This document shows, in pieces, positions 26,760 to 35,052 of a DNA stretch of 64,000 bases. The notes beneath the pieces were generated by a model, which saw nothing but the letters and a program-made list of their open reading frames with translations, was not told where the DNA came from and made no database searches. Position 1 is the stretch's first letter. Every line of letters begins with the position of its first letter. The stretch covers positions 62,001-126,000 of the forward strand of contig JAQSYP010000004.1 in the NCBI GenBank assembly GCA_029256085.1, in the 5' to 3' direction. Both the position numbers and the translations under genes were made by a program. Origin of the DNA: Caryophanales bacterium. GTDB lineage: Bacteria; Bacillota; Bacilli; CAJFEE01.

Positions 26760-27627
26760 TATTAAAGTATTCGGCATTTAATGGTTTATCTCCATTAAAT
26801 ATTCTCGGATCATATATGCCGATTCTAGTGTCACTATCTTCAATAACAACAAATGGCGCCCACTGATATAAAACTTTAGATTTTGGATTCCCATTAAAAA
26901 GTATTTTTAAATCAGAATTTTCATCAGACAAAATAGTTTTTTCTAGTTTTTTATTAGTAAAAATACCGTCAGAGTATATATTCACTAAGTTACCTTTTTT
27001 TGCGATAATTTTAAAATTTGTAGGGTTAAAACTAGCAGCAAGTGTTGTTTTATCGTAATCAACACTTATTTTTGAATAATAATAGTATCCTACAGAACTT
27101 TTAAATAAAAAATAGACAGAAATTGAAAGCCACATTAGTTTGAATACATAAGCTTTTGAAATAGAAAATTTTCGAAGTTTAGAAATTATAAATGTAATTA
27201 AAAACATAGTCCATATTACAAAATCTAAAATCGGGATGACTCCAAATGTAAGTCGAATGTTTGAAAAAGGTTCTAAGTAACCTGTCCCCCAAGCATTAAA
27301 AATATCACTAGTAACATGTATTATTACACTAACTAATGCTATCCAAAAAAGTTTAAAATCATTTACTTTAAATATTTTTCGAGAAATTAAATATATCAAA
27401 TAGGCCCAAAGAGGTGTTAAAAATATTGAATGTGTTAAACCTCTATGCCACATTTGATTCATTATTCGACCAGTTTCTGTGATATTCACTATTACGTCAA
27501 TGTCTGGTATTTGACTTGCAATTAATGTTGTAAAAATTAATGCTTTATTGAAGTCTTTAGTTGTGTTTGTTTTATTAGTAGCTCCATATATTCCGTAACC
27601 AAAAAGCGCATGAGTTATAGTATCCAT
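26752..27627 (-). CDS. YfhP/YdjM-family membrane metal-dependent hydrolase-like protein
   Basis: 291 residues. The start MDTITHALFGYGIYG, then SQIPDIDVI, WHRGLTHS and HVTSDIFNAWGT, are the conserved His/Asp motifs of the YdjM (DUF457) membrane family, with about four hydrophobic helices in residues 70-180 and a soluble C-terminal domain. It most resembles B. subtilis YfhP by this layout. Biochemical activity is not established for the family. The last Pro codon and stop lie in family A copy 3, so the original C-terminus may have been altered. Confidence 0.85.
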   Translation of the reverse strand: MDTITHALFGYGIYGATNKTNTTKDFNKALIFTTLIASQIPDIDVIVNITETGRIMNQMWHRGLTHSIFLTPLWAYLIYLISRKIFKVNDFKLFWIALVSVIIHVTSDIFNAWGTGYLEPFSNIRLTFGVIPILDFVIWTMFLITFIISKLRKFSISKAYVFKLMWLSISVYFLFKSSVGYYYYSKISVDYDKTTLAASFNPTNFKIIAKKGNLVNIYSDGIFTNKKLEKTILSDENSDLKILFNGNPKSKVLYQWAPFVVIEDSDTRIGIYDPRIFNGDKPLNAEYFNKP

Positions 27628-27726
27628 AAAAACTCCTCAACAATCTAATAATATTATTTTAGCATAGTAGGTTTGAAAAGTGATGAAGAATTAGTATATA
27701 ATTTAATAAAATCAGGAGGTATTAAA

Positions 27727-28164
27727 ATGAAAAAAGCAAAAATAACTATGCAAGATGGAAGAGAAATAATTATAGAATTATATCCTAATGAGGCTCCAGG
27801 AACAGTAGCCAATTTTGAAAAACTAGCTAATGAAGGATTTTATAATGGCTTGAATTTCCATAGAGTTATTCCGGGATTTGTAAGTCAAGGAGGCTGTCCG
27901 CATGGAGTTGGTCACGGTGGCCCAGGTTACTCTATAAAGTGTGAAACAGTAGGTAATCCTCATAAACATGTTCCAGGATCATTATCAATGGCACATGCAG
28001 GAAAAGATACAGGCGGTAGCCAGTTCTTCTTAGTTCATGAAGCTCAACCACATTTAAACGGTGTACATACTGTGTTTGGTCAAGTTATTGAGGGATTAGA
28101 TATTGTTCTAAATATGAAGCAAGGCGATATTATGACTGAAGTACAAGTTTGGGATGAAGAATAA
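27727..28164 (+). CDS. ppiB: cyclophilin-type peptidyl-prolyl isomerase PpiB
   Basis: 145 residues. Cytosolic prolyl cis-trans isomerase. [14 protein letters not shown] holds the catalytic Arg, GGSQFFLV and [12 protein letters not shown] the substrate groove. CAGGAGG precedes the ATG at 27727; an in-frame ATG 18 codons earlier lacks such a box. In B. subtilis ppiB is likewise between spoVAF/lysA and the rib operon; lysA is absent here. Confidence 0.96.
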   Translation: MKKAKITMQDGREIIIELYPNEAPGTVANFEKLANEGFYNGLNFHRVIPGFVSQGGCPHGVGHGGPGYSIKCETVGNPHKHVPGSLSMAHAGKDTGGSQFFLVHEAQPHLNGVHTVFGQVIEGLDIVLNMKQGDIMTEVQVWDEE

Positions 28165-28369
28165 ATTATAGTTAAACCTTTTGTTAATGGGTATTTTCAT
28201 AAAAGTTCATAATTCATTTGACGTAATTGTGTAAATCTTATAATATCAAATATGAATTCATAGCTATCTAGGTAATATGTCTACAGCAAATTGCAACTAT
28301 TCGCATATTATCATAGTATTAAGTACCCAGAGTAGCGTGTAAAATCTGTTATACGTAAGAGGGAGAATT

Positions 28370-28726
28370 ATGTTAGTTAAGTATAAAAAGAATTATGAAA
28401 AAATTGCAATGGGTTTGCTATCATTTACACCTGGTGAAAAGGATATAAAAAAGCTTCTAGAACTTATTAAATTATATGAAAATAATGAAAATTGGCAGAT
28501 ATATTTATATAAGCTTAATGAGGATTTTATTGGAATCGTTGGTGTAGTGACTGATGATACTGATGTGGAACTGAAGCATCTTTGTGTTAATCCTTCACAT
28601 AGAAACCAAGGCTTAGGTAAAAAAATTGTTCATGAACTTATTGAGCTATACAAAGATAAAAATTTTAAAGCTATGGGATCAATAAATTCGTTCTTGGAAC
28701 AATGCAAATGTGAAACACAAATATAA
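28370..28726 (+). CDS. ribT: RibT, GNAT-type acetyltransferase
   Basis: 118 residues. LVKYKKNYEKIAMGLLSFTPGEKD is close to the start of B. subtilis RibT, and HLCVNPSHRNQGLGKKIV is the acetyl-CoA-binding GNAT motif A. RibT is the last gene of the rib operon in B. subtilis; its substrate is unknown. Here it stands alone: no ribDEAH and no FMN riboswitch in the 205-bp gap upstream (28165-28369), where I see no other feature. GAGGGAG precedes the ATG. Confidence 0.9.
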   Translation: MLVKYKKNYEKIAMGLLSFTPGEKDIKKLLELIKLYENNENWQIYLYKLNEDFIGIVGVVTDDTDVELKHLCVNPSHRNQGLGKKIVHELIELYKDKNFKAMGSINSFLEQCKCETQI

Positions 28727-28734
28727 CATATTAA

Positions 28735-28767
28735 AGGAGTTGGGCTTAGTCCCATCTCTTTTTTTTA
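28735..28767 (+). terminator. ribT terminator
   Basis: GAG-T-TGGG pairs with CCCA-T-CTC around CTTAGT, followed by nine T. Confidence 0.8.
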
Positions 28768-28850
28768 TTATTAATATATAAAAATCTTACTTCCTTTATT
28801 GTAAATATGTTAAATTATATACAGTATGATATACAACTCGAGAGGTCTTT

Positions 28851-29597
28851 ATGGAATATAAAGTAAAAGTTGAAGCATTTGAAGGGCCATTAGATTTATT
28901 ATTACATTTAGTTCAGAAGATGGAAATTGATATTTATGATATCCCTGTTTCTGAAATTACTGAACAATATTTATTTTATGTAAATACGATGCAAGAACTA
29001 GAGCTTAATGTCGCTAGCGAGTATTTGGTAATGGCAGCAACTCTTATTGCGATGAAGAGCAAAACACTCTTACCTGTACATGAAGAATTCTTAGACGCAG
29101 ATGATTATGTTGAGGATGATCCTCGTGAAACTCTAATTTTGCAACTTTTAGAATACAAAAAATATAAGGAAATTAGTTCTACGTTTAAGGAAAGAGAAAT
29201 CGAGCAATCTTTCGTTTTTACTAAACCTGCAAGTGATATTACCGAATATGCTCCTAAAAATCTTTCTGTTCCAGATGACCTGAATATTTCATTCTATGAT
29301 TTACTTGGTGCTTTTCAGAAAGTAATAATTAGAAAAAAATTTAGTTCACCTTTACAAACTAAAATTATGAGGCAAGAAATAACACTTGAAGAGAGAATGG
29401 AAGAGATTCTTGAACTTGTTCAAAGAAAAGGTGAAAATGTAGATTTTACTGAGTTATTTGAATATCAATCAAAAGGACACTTGGTAGTTACATTTTTAGC
29501 TGTGTTAGAATTGATAAAACTAAAAAAAATAAGTGTATTTCAAGATAGAAACTTTTCACGTATATATATAATGAACAATTATAATGGAGGATATTAG
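28851..29597 (+). CDS. scpA: segregation and condensation protein A
   Basis: Kleisin of the SMC-ScpAB complex for chromosome compaction and segregation. KVEAFEGPLDLLLHLVQ at the N-terminus binds the SMC neck; the C-terminal winged helix (EERMEEILELV...FLAVLELIKLKKISV) binds the SMC cap. 248 residues is typical. GAGAGGT precedes the ATG. scpB follows at once. Confidence 0.97.
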   Translation: MEYKVKVEAFEGPLDLLLHLVQKMEIDIYDIPVSEITEQYLFYVNTMQELELNVASEYLVMAATLIAMKSKTLLPVHEEFLDADDYVEDDPRETLILQLLEYKKYKEISSTFKEREIEQSFVFTKPASDITEYAPKNLSVPDDLNISFYDLLGAFQKVIIRKKFSSPLQTKIMRQEITLEERMEEILELVQRKGENVDFTELFEYQSKGHLVVTFLAVLELIKLKKISVFQDRNFSRIYIMNNYNGGY

Positions 29598-29598
29598 G

Positions 29599-30183
29599 TT
29601 GAACGTTATTGAATGGAAAGCAGCAATAGAAGGAGCATTATTTCTAACTGGAGATGAAGGTCTCCACCTAAACCAATTGGCAAAAATGCTTGAAACAGAA
29701 GAAGATACAGTTTTATGTTTATTAGAGGAGTTAATTGAAGAATATAATAAGGATAATAGAGGACTAATAATAGTTAGAAATGATAAATTTTATCGATTAA
29801 CTACTAAGAAAGACCATGCTGAATATTATTCAAAGTTGTTTTTCAGTAATAGCAATTCAGCCTTATCACAAGCTTCATTAGAAACTTTAGCTATTATTGC
29901 CTATAATCAACCAATAACAAGATTAGAAATTGAGCAAATCAGAGGAGTTAAAACTGATAGACCAATTTATACTTTAATGTCCAGATTGTTAATAAAAGAA
30001 ATTGGCAGGTCAGAAGGAGCCGGTAGGGCTATATTATACGGCACTACCAAAGAATTTCTACAATACTTTGGACTACAATCGTTAGAAGAACTTCCTCCAC
30101 TACCTACCGATGTAACAGATGAAAATCTAAAAAGTGAAGTTGATTTATTTTTTGATCAAATTAGAGAAGAAGTGAGTAAATAA
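29599..30183 (+). CDS. scpB: segregation and condensation protein B
   Basis: 194 residues; forms a dimer that binds the middle of ScpA. Two winged-helix domains, with the family motif ALSQASLETLAIIAYNQPIT and RGVKTDRPIYTL. The TTG at 29599 is one base after the scpA stop and has GGAGG eight bases upstream; an ATG at 29584 would contain that box and is less likely. Confidence 0.96.
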   Translation: MNVIEWKAAIEGALFLTGDEGLHLNQLAKMLETEEDTVLCLLEELIEEYNKDNRGLIIVRNDKFYRLTTKKDHAEYYSKLFFSNSNSALSQASLETLAIIAYNQPITRLEIEQIRGVKTDRPIYTLMSRLLIKEIGRSEGAGRAILYGTTKEFLQYFGLQSLEELPPLPTDVTDENLKSEVDLFFDQIREEVSK

Positions 30184-30199
30184 TTAATGAGGTGTCTAT

Positions 30200-30574
30200 G
30201 TGGAATTAATTAAATGCTATAGCAATCCAGTTGAAAAAACTGTTTCAAATTCAAACCAAGATTATTTCTATGAAGGTACTCTTGTTTATAAGTTAAAAAA
30301 TATAAATGAACAGTTTAAGGTATTAGTTATAACATCTTTGATTGAGCCATTATATAATGATTTTAAAGGAAAGTTAGATGATGAAATAGAACAATCTAGT
30401 TTTATGGATTATATTACTATAAGTGTTTTTTTAGAAAATTCAAATACAAAAGTTGTAGATCGTTTATATTTTAGTGACTTAGATAAATTAGTGTTAATTT
30501 TAACTAAAACAAATTGGTCGTTATGCAATGATATTTATAAGAAACTAAAAAATAATAAATCATATAACTTTTAA
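30200..30574 (+). CDS. hypothetical protein between scpB and ypuI
   Basis: 124 residues, no signal peptide, no membrane helix. Alternating hydrophobic and polar residues suggest a small alpha/beta protein; there is a conserved-looking EQFKVLVITS strand and a C-terminal basic helix. GAGGTG precedes the GTG start, 16 bp after scpB, so it is probably in the scp transcript. I do not recognise a family. Confidence 0.65.
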   Translation: MELIKCYSNPVEKTVSNSNQDYFYEGTLVYKLKNINEQFKVLVITSLIEPLYNDFKGKLDDEIEQSSFMDYITISVFLENSNTKVVDRLYFSDLDKLVLILTKTNWSLCNDIYKKLKNNKSYNF

Positions 30575-30636
30575 TATTGTTACTATTTAATAAGTATGCT
30601 ATCTTATTCTTAATTAAGTTTTTAGTGGGGGAAACC

Positions 30637-31116
30637 ATGAGTAACGAATTAGTTATTAAACAAACAAATACTATTAAGAATTTATTAGAAGAGATCAATT
30701 TAAAGTTAGAATTATTTTTAGATGATAATAATTTAAATACTTTAGAAGTAGAAAATGTTATCTACTTGAAGAGTGTTTACAAGCAATTAAGAAAATTATC
30801 AGTTTATTGCGATGATGCGTATGAAGCTTGTAAATTATTGTTAAGTGATAGTTCTCCAAGAAACAGTGCGATGGAGAAAGTTTTATACCGTGTCTATCAT
30901 TATTGTGTAGAAGAATTTTTCAACCCTAAAGCTGATGTTTGGTTTGAAAATAGTAGATCTGCATATACAGGTAGAAATTCGATAAAATTTAGAGAAAATG
31001 TTTCCGTTAACATTGAAAAGCTTGTACATGAATTAGAAGGTACATTTCATAAAATAAGAGAAGAATTAGAATACTTTGAGACAGATTATCGTACAAAGAT
31101 GATGCAATCTAAATAA
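30637..31116 (+). CDS. ypuI: YpuI-type protein (DUF3907)
   Basis: 159 residues, helical, soluble. Features such as YRVYHYCVEEFFNPKADVWFENSRSAYTG agree with the B. subtilis YpuI family, and the gene sits in the expected place after scpB. GGGGGAA precedes the ATG at 30637; the longer frame from 30577 has no such box. Function unknown. In B. subtilis dacB comes next; here about 10 kb of other genes intervene. Confidence 0.82.
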   Translation: MSNELVIKQTNTIKNLLEEINLKLELFLDDNNLNTLEVENVIYLKSVYKQLRKLSVYCDDAYEACKLLLSDSSPRNSAMEKVLYRVYHYCVEEFFNPKADVWFENSRSAYTGRNSIKFRENVSVNIEKLVHELEGTFHKIREELEYFETDYRTKMMQSK

Positions 31117-31125
31117 TAAACATTA

Positions 31126-31156
31126 AAAAATCCCTTAACATTAGTTAAGGGATTTT
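31126..31156. terminator. bidirectional terminator
   Basis: AAAATCCCTTAAC pairs with GTTAAGGGATTTT between the convergent genes; it overlaps the last bases of the minus-strand HD gene. Confidence 0.85.
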
Positions 31157-31707
31157 AAATTAAAGAAAGAAATAACTAGATCTTCAAATTCAAAAAAGTA
31201 AGATGGAGCAGTTGATTTATTTATACCTTCCCACATAGCTGTGACTATTCCAGTGTAATACATTTGTTGGTCGGTTCTTCCTCTATAATAATGCTTCCAC
31301 ATTTTTTCGCCTTCATTTTTAAATTGCTCATTAAAACTTGATAAATTATCAAATTTATCCGCCACAACTAAAGCTTTAACTTCCAATGAAGCATATCTTA
31401 CCATCTCGATAGTATTTAATTTCCGTTCTTCCCAAGATAACTGTTTATTCTCAGTATTTTTACTAACATAATAAGCAACAGTAATACCAAATAAAATCTC
31501 TATTTCATCTATTGTCGCTTGTGTATCTTCCACAGTGTCATGCAAATATCCAGCAGCCACAAGTTCATCACTAAAGCCTGCCTCTTGTAATCTTTTTGCT
31601 ACACGTTTTGCATGGTAATAATAGGGCTCATCAGAATTTTTTCTTTTTTGTCCATTATGAGCATTTTTTGCATATTCCTTTGATTTTACAATTAAGTCAT
31701 TTCCCAT
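31141..31707 (-). CDS. HD-domain hydrolase related to RelA/SpoT hydrolase domain
   Basis: 188 residues. HAKRVAKRL, GYLHDTVEDT (the HD pair) and VVADKFDNLSS follow the (p)ppGpp hydrolase pattern of RSH proteins and small alarmone hydrolases. No synthetase domain is present. Inference: hydrolysis of (p)ppGpp or another nucleotide. The ATG at 31707 has GGAGATGA upstream; a longer hydrophobic extension to 31767 does not look like part of the family. Confidence 0.82.
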   Translation of the reverse strand: MGNDLIVKSKEYAKNAHNGQKRKNSDEPYYYHAKRVAKRLQEAGFSDELVAAGYLHDTVEDTQATIDEIEILFGITVAYYVSKNTENKQLSWEERKLNTIEMVRYASLEVKALVVADKFDNLSSFNEQFKNEGEKMWKHYYRGRTDQQMYYTGIVTAMWEGINKSTAPSYFFEFEDLVISFFNLKSLN

Positions 31708-31774
31708 TAGTTCATCTCCAAAGTTTTTCCTATAGGAAATTGTACATAAAAGAATTAAAAACATCAATAAACAT

Positions 31775-32065
31775 TTATATAAGAACTAGGGAAACAATAA
31801 TAGAGAATATACTAAAACCAATTGCAGTAAAACCAATTACCCTTGCACCATAGCTTACTGCCCTATATCCGAAGAAGATTCCTACGATTCCTGATATTAA
31901 AGGGAATAAAAATAGTGCCAGTAATGAAAAAAATATCGCTAAGAGACCATATATCATTCCACTTCTTAATGCTTTATCTGCTCTATATATGTCTTTAACA
32001 CCAGGAGTTAAGTCATATGCGTATTCTTCTAATGTATCATTATTTTTAGTACGAAGTCTTTTCAT
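31775..32065 (-). CDS. small membrane protein with two helices
   Basis: 96 residues: polar N-terminus (to about 30) then two hydrophobic helices with a Gly-rich turn (SGIVGIFFGYRAV) resembling the DUF4190 layout. GAGGTG precedes the ATG. Possibly co-transcribed with the HD gene 67 bp downstream. No function assigned. Confidence 0.65.
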   Translation of the reverse strand: MKRLRTKNNDTLEEYAYDLTPGVKDIYRADKALRSGMIYGLLAIFFSLLALFLFPLISGIVGIFFGYRAVSYGARVIGFTAIGFSIFSIIVSLVLI

Positions 32066-32176
32066 AAAATAACACCTCACTTAGCTCTTTGTATTAGTAT
32101 TTGTAAGATAAAATACGTTATTCAAAGAAAGTGAGGTGTAACATTTGGAAAGTATATTACTGGATAATTGCAATTT

Positions 32177-33592
32177 TTATGAAACTTTACGACCTTTTGA
32201 ATCATTAAATTCTTTCCTCATTAGAGGGTAGAAAATGAATCCACTTAAGAATAAACCGATTCCTAAAGAGAAAGTTTTTAAATCTCCTGTACCAGATTTA
32301 ATAACATATAATGAGTAAAGAAGGGCAAGAGATGCAATAATTCCATCTTTAATTCGGATATTATCCTTATTATCATAAGTTTCACCTCTAAATACTAGAA
32401 CAAGTTGATATAGAGGTGATACTAAATAAGGAATTAAATATGCAAGTGTTCCGACTGTTATTAGGAAAGCATATGCATTTGATATAGAGTCGAAAATTAC
32501 TGAAAACATGAAAATTTGAGACATGATGTTGGTGATTAACAGCGCTCTAGAAGGAGAGTTATTTTTATTTGTATCCCCAAACCATTTGAAGAATATTTTA
32601 GACTTAGAACCTTGATATGCTACTTCTGCGCTTACTAATATCCAACCAATTATTGAACCTGCTAGTGCAAGTAATGCAACGATTGCCATAATTGTACCAC
32701 CAGAATTTCCAATTACAGATGTTAAAGCATCAACAAGTGGCTTATCTGACTTCTTAAGTGCCTCAACCGGCAAAGCACCCATAGTTAGTAATGAAATTAG
32801 TAAATATATTGAAGTGGCAATACCTAATCCCAAAATAGTAGCCTTCTTAATATCAGTCGATTTCTTTGCTCTACCAGATAAAAGTATTGCAGATTCAATT
32901 CCAACAAAAGCCCACAGTGTAGAGATTAAAGCAGCATCGACTTGTCCAAATAGACTTATCTTATTACCTTCATCATTTAATATTGTTGACTTAAAGTCAC
33001 CGAAATTTGATGGATCGAAAGCGAAAAGTGCTGCAATTATAAATAATAAGAAACCAATTACTTTCGTAGCTGTTGCAAATAAACTAATATTACCTGCATG
33101 ACTGTGCTTGTTTACTAAAATATAGTGGGCAAACCATAAGATTACAGTACATATTGCAAAAGTTAAAAATTTACCTTGTTCAAGTGAGAAGCTACCAATT
33201 TGCATTAAAACTTTATCATCCTTCATTGCAGGTACGAAGGTAGATAAATATCCAGCAAATGAAGTTATAATTGCGGTATTACTTGCCCAGTTTGCTACCC
33301 AATATCCCCAAACAATGCTAAAACCAGCTGTTCTTCCTTTGTTAGGATCTTTAAAAATTGCGACTGCATGGCTCTGTGGTCCAGCAGTTAATTCAGGCTT
33401 TCTAACAGCAAGATTTCCAAAGACTAGTGCAATAAATAATACACCAATTGCGGTTACTAACCATGCGAGTGTAGAGCCCAAAGGACTAGCTTTTTGTGCT
33501 AATGTTGCTGGTAGCATCATAATACCAGTACCCACCATGTTACCAACTACTATTGCAGTTAAAGCCCATAAACCCCAAGTTTTTCTCTCCAT
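32177..33592 (-). CDS. lysine-regulated APC-family amino acid permease (YvsH/ArcD-like)
   Basis: 471 residues with about 12-13 membrane helices. VVGNMVGTGIMMLPATLA is the substrate-binding G-x-G-x-G segment of helix 1, and FVGIESAILLSGRAKKSTDIKKAT follows the basic-amino-acid antiporter group. AAAGGAG precedes the ATG. A lysine riboswitch stands upstream, so lysine (or a lysine/cadaverine-type exchange) is the likely substrate, as for B. subtilis YvsH, which is also L-box controlled. Confidence 0.9.
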   Translation of the reverse strand: MERKTWGLWALTAIVVGNMVGTGIMMLPATLAQKASPLGSTLAWLVTAIGVLFIALVFGNLAVRKPELTAGPQSHAVAIFKDPNKGRTAGFSIVWGYWVANWASNTAIITSFAGYLSTFVPAMKDDKVLMQIGSFSLEQGKFLTFAICTVILWFAHYILVNKHSHAGNISLFATATKVIGFLLFIIAALFAFDPSNFGDFKSTILNDEGNKISLFGQVDAALISTLWAFVGIESAILLSGRAKKSTDIKKATILGLGIATSIYLLISLLTMGALPVEALKKSDKPLVDALTSVIGNSGGTIMAIVALLALAGSIIGWILVSAEVAYQGSKSKIFFKWFGDTNKNNSPSRALLITNIMSQIFMFSVIFDSISNAYAFLITVGTLAYLIPYLVSPLYQLVLVFRGETYDNKDNIRIKDGIIASLALLYSLYVIKSGTGDLKTFSLGIGLFLSGFIFYPLMRKEFNDSKGRKVS

Positions 33593-33647
33593 TGTAATTC
33601 TCCTTTTTGTGTTTTATATAGAGTTCTCTCAGAATTATTTAGGACAT

Positions 33648-33682
33648 AAAAAAAAGCACGCAGACATATGTCTACATGCTTC
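33648..33682 (-). terminator. riboswitch expression-platform terminator
   Basis: On the minus strand AAGCATGTAGACA pairs imperfectly with TGTCTGCGTGCTT and is followed by eight T, between the lysine aptamer and the permease start. Confidence 0.8.
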
Positions 33683-33717
33683 AATAAAATCGTATTGAAA
33701 CGCGTTTCCATATCCCG

Positions 33718-33892
33718 ATCGATAGCTCTTCACAAGTAAACTTGTGACAGTACTGTACCTATTAAACACAGTCCCAACAATAAATAAATTGTAGTTTATT
33801 TCTGCTTCGGCAATAAATCCTTTCGACTATTTTCTCAGATACTACAATACCTCGAATAGCCTACTCATATTAATTGCAACCTCTACCTCACA
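33718..33892 (-). promoter_or_regulatory. lysine riboswitch (L box)
   Basis: Read on the minus strand: GAGGTAGAGGTTGCAATTAA at the 5' side, AGTAGGC, AGTCGAAAGGA, the hallmark TTGCCGAAGCA, TTGGGACTGTG and AGGTACAGTACTGTCA, closing with GAGCTATC, which pairs with GGTAG to form P1. Order and spacing agree with the L-box aptamer. A terminator follows, so high lysine should stop transcription into the permease gene. The remaining bases of the 460-bp gap (33893-34052) show no gene. Confidence 0.9.
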
Positions 33893-34052
33893 TGAGATTA
33901 ATGAGAGATATATTAAATTACTTGTTTAGTATAATCACGAAAAAAACCAGTGTCAACAACTTTTGTCGCTACTTCCCGTATTTTAAATATTAAAAAAATT
34001 AACTATAGTCAGGCTCTTTTCATAACTTACTAACGAAAGGGGGAATGTTTAA

Positions 34053-34964
34053 ATGAATCATTTGGAAAACTTTATTACTAGTGTAAAGGAGTGGGTTTCA
34101 AATCTTGAAAGTATCATATTTAGAAGAGAAAGTAATTTAAATGAAGATCAGTTACAAAATCTTTATAGGAAAGTAGAGAAATTAAAAAGTCTTTTAGTTG
34201 ATAAGCCTGCAGTAATTACAAGTGATTATATAAACTCGGTTAATAATGGTGTAAAGTCTGTTAAGTCATATCTAAGCCAATTAAATGATAGTATTCAAAT
34301 AAAGCCAAATGCACCAAATTCAAATAATGAGGTAGAGGTAGTTCCTATTGGCAAACATATACTTCCACCACTTCCATACGAATATAGCGCACTTGAACCT
34401 TTTATTAGTACAGAGATAATGAAATTACACCATCAAGTACATCATCAAAGTTATGTAGATGGTTTAAATAAGGCAGAGATCGAATTAGAAAAAGCTCGTA
34501 ATAATAATGAATTTTCACTAGTAAAGCATTGGGAACGAGAATTAGCATTTCATGGGTCAGGACATTATTTACATTCAATGTTTTGGACTAACATGAAGAA
34601 AAATGGCGGAGGTGCAGCAACAGGTGAACTTTTAGAGGAGATTAAACGCTCATTTGGAAGTTTTAATAAATTTAAAATTCATTTTACAGAGGCTGCATTA
34701 AAAGTGGAGGGTGTAGGTTGGGCTATTTTAGTGTGGTCACCAAGGTCTAGAAGGTTAGAAATACTGCAAACTGAGAAGCAACAACTTTTTACTCAGTGGG
34801 ATACGATACCATTATTAGGAATTGATGTCTGGGAGCATGCCTATTATTTACAATATAAGGCTAATAGGAAAGAATATATTAATAATTGGTGGAAGCTCGT
34901 TAATTGGGAAAATGTTGAAATGAGATTAAAAACATCAAAAAACGTTAAATGGAATCCATTATAA
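34053..34964 (+). CDS. Fe/Mn superoxide dismutase with N-terminal helical extension (SodF-like)
   Basis: 303 residues, about 100 longer than SodA. The first about 95 residues are helical and charged with no signal peptide. The SOD part follows: LPPLPYEYSALEPFIS, HHQVHHQSYV (ligand His), AFHGSGHYLHSMFW (ligand His), NGGGAATGEL, and GIDVWEHAYYLQY (ligand Asp and His). All four metal ligands are present. The layout is that of B. subtilis SodF. GAAAGGGGG precedes the start. Activity is likely but unproven for this subgroup. Confidence 0.9.
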   Translation: MNHLENFITSVKEWVSNLESIIFRRESNLNEDQLQNLYRKVEKLKSLLVDKPAVITSDYINSVNNGVKSVKSYLSQLNDSIQIKPNAPNSNNEVEVVPIGKHILPPLPYEYSALEPFISTEIMKLHHQVHHQSYVDGLNKAEIELEKARNNNEFSLVKHWERELAFHGSGHYLHSMFWTNMKKNGGGAATGELLEEIKRSFGSFNKFKIHFTEAALKVEGVGWAILVWSPRSRRLEILQTEKQQLFTQWDTIPLLGIDVWEHAYYLQYKANRKEYINNWWKLVNWENVEMRLKTSKNVKWNPL

Positions 34965-35052
34965 ATTGTTCTTTATTTGTAAAATATAAAATGGCACTAG
35001 TTAAAAATAGACTATATTATAAGGTAAAATATAGTCACTGGAGAAAATTAAG

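Noticed and set aside
28165-28369. Possible riboswitch upstream of ribT
   Set aside because: No RFN element segments or other known aptamer pattern could be found in this gap.
31596-31853. 85-codon plus-strand frame over the HD-domain gene
   Set aside because: His-rich translation is an artefact of the antisense frame; no ribosome binding site and the HD motif is on the minus strand.
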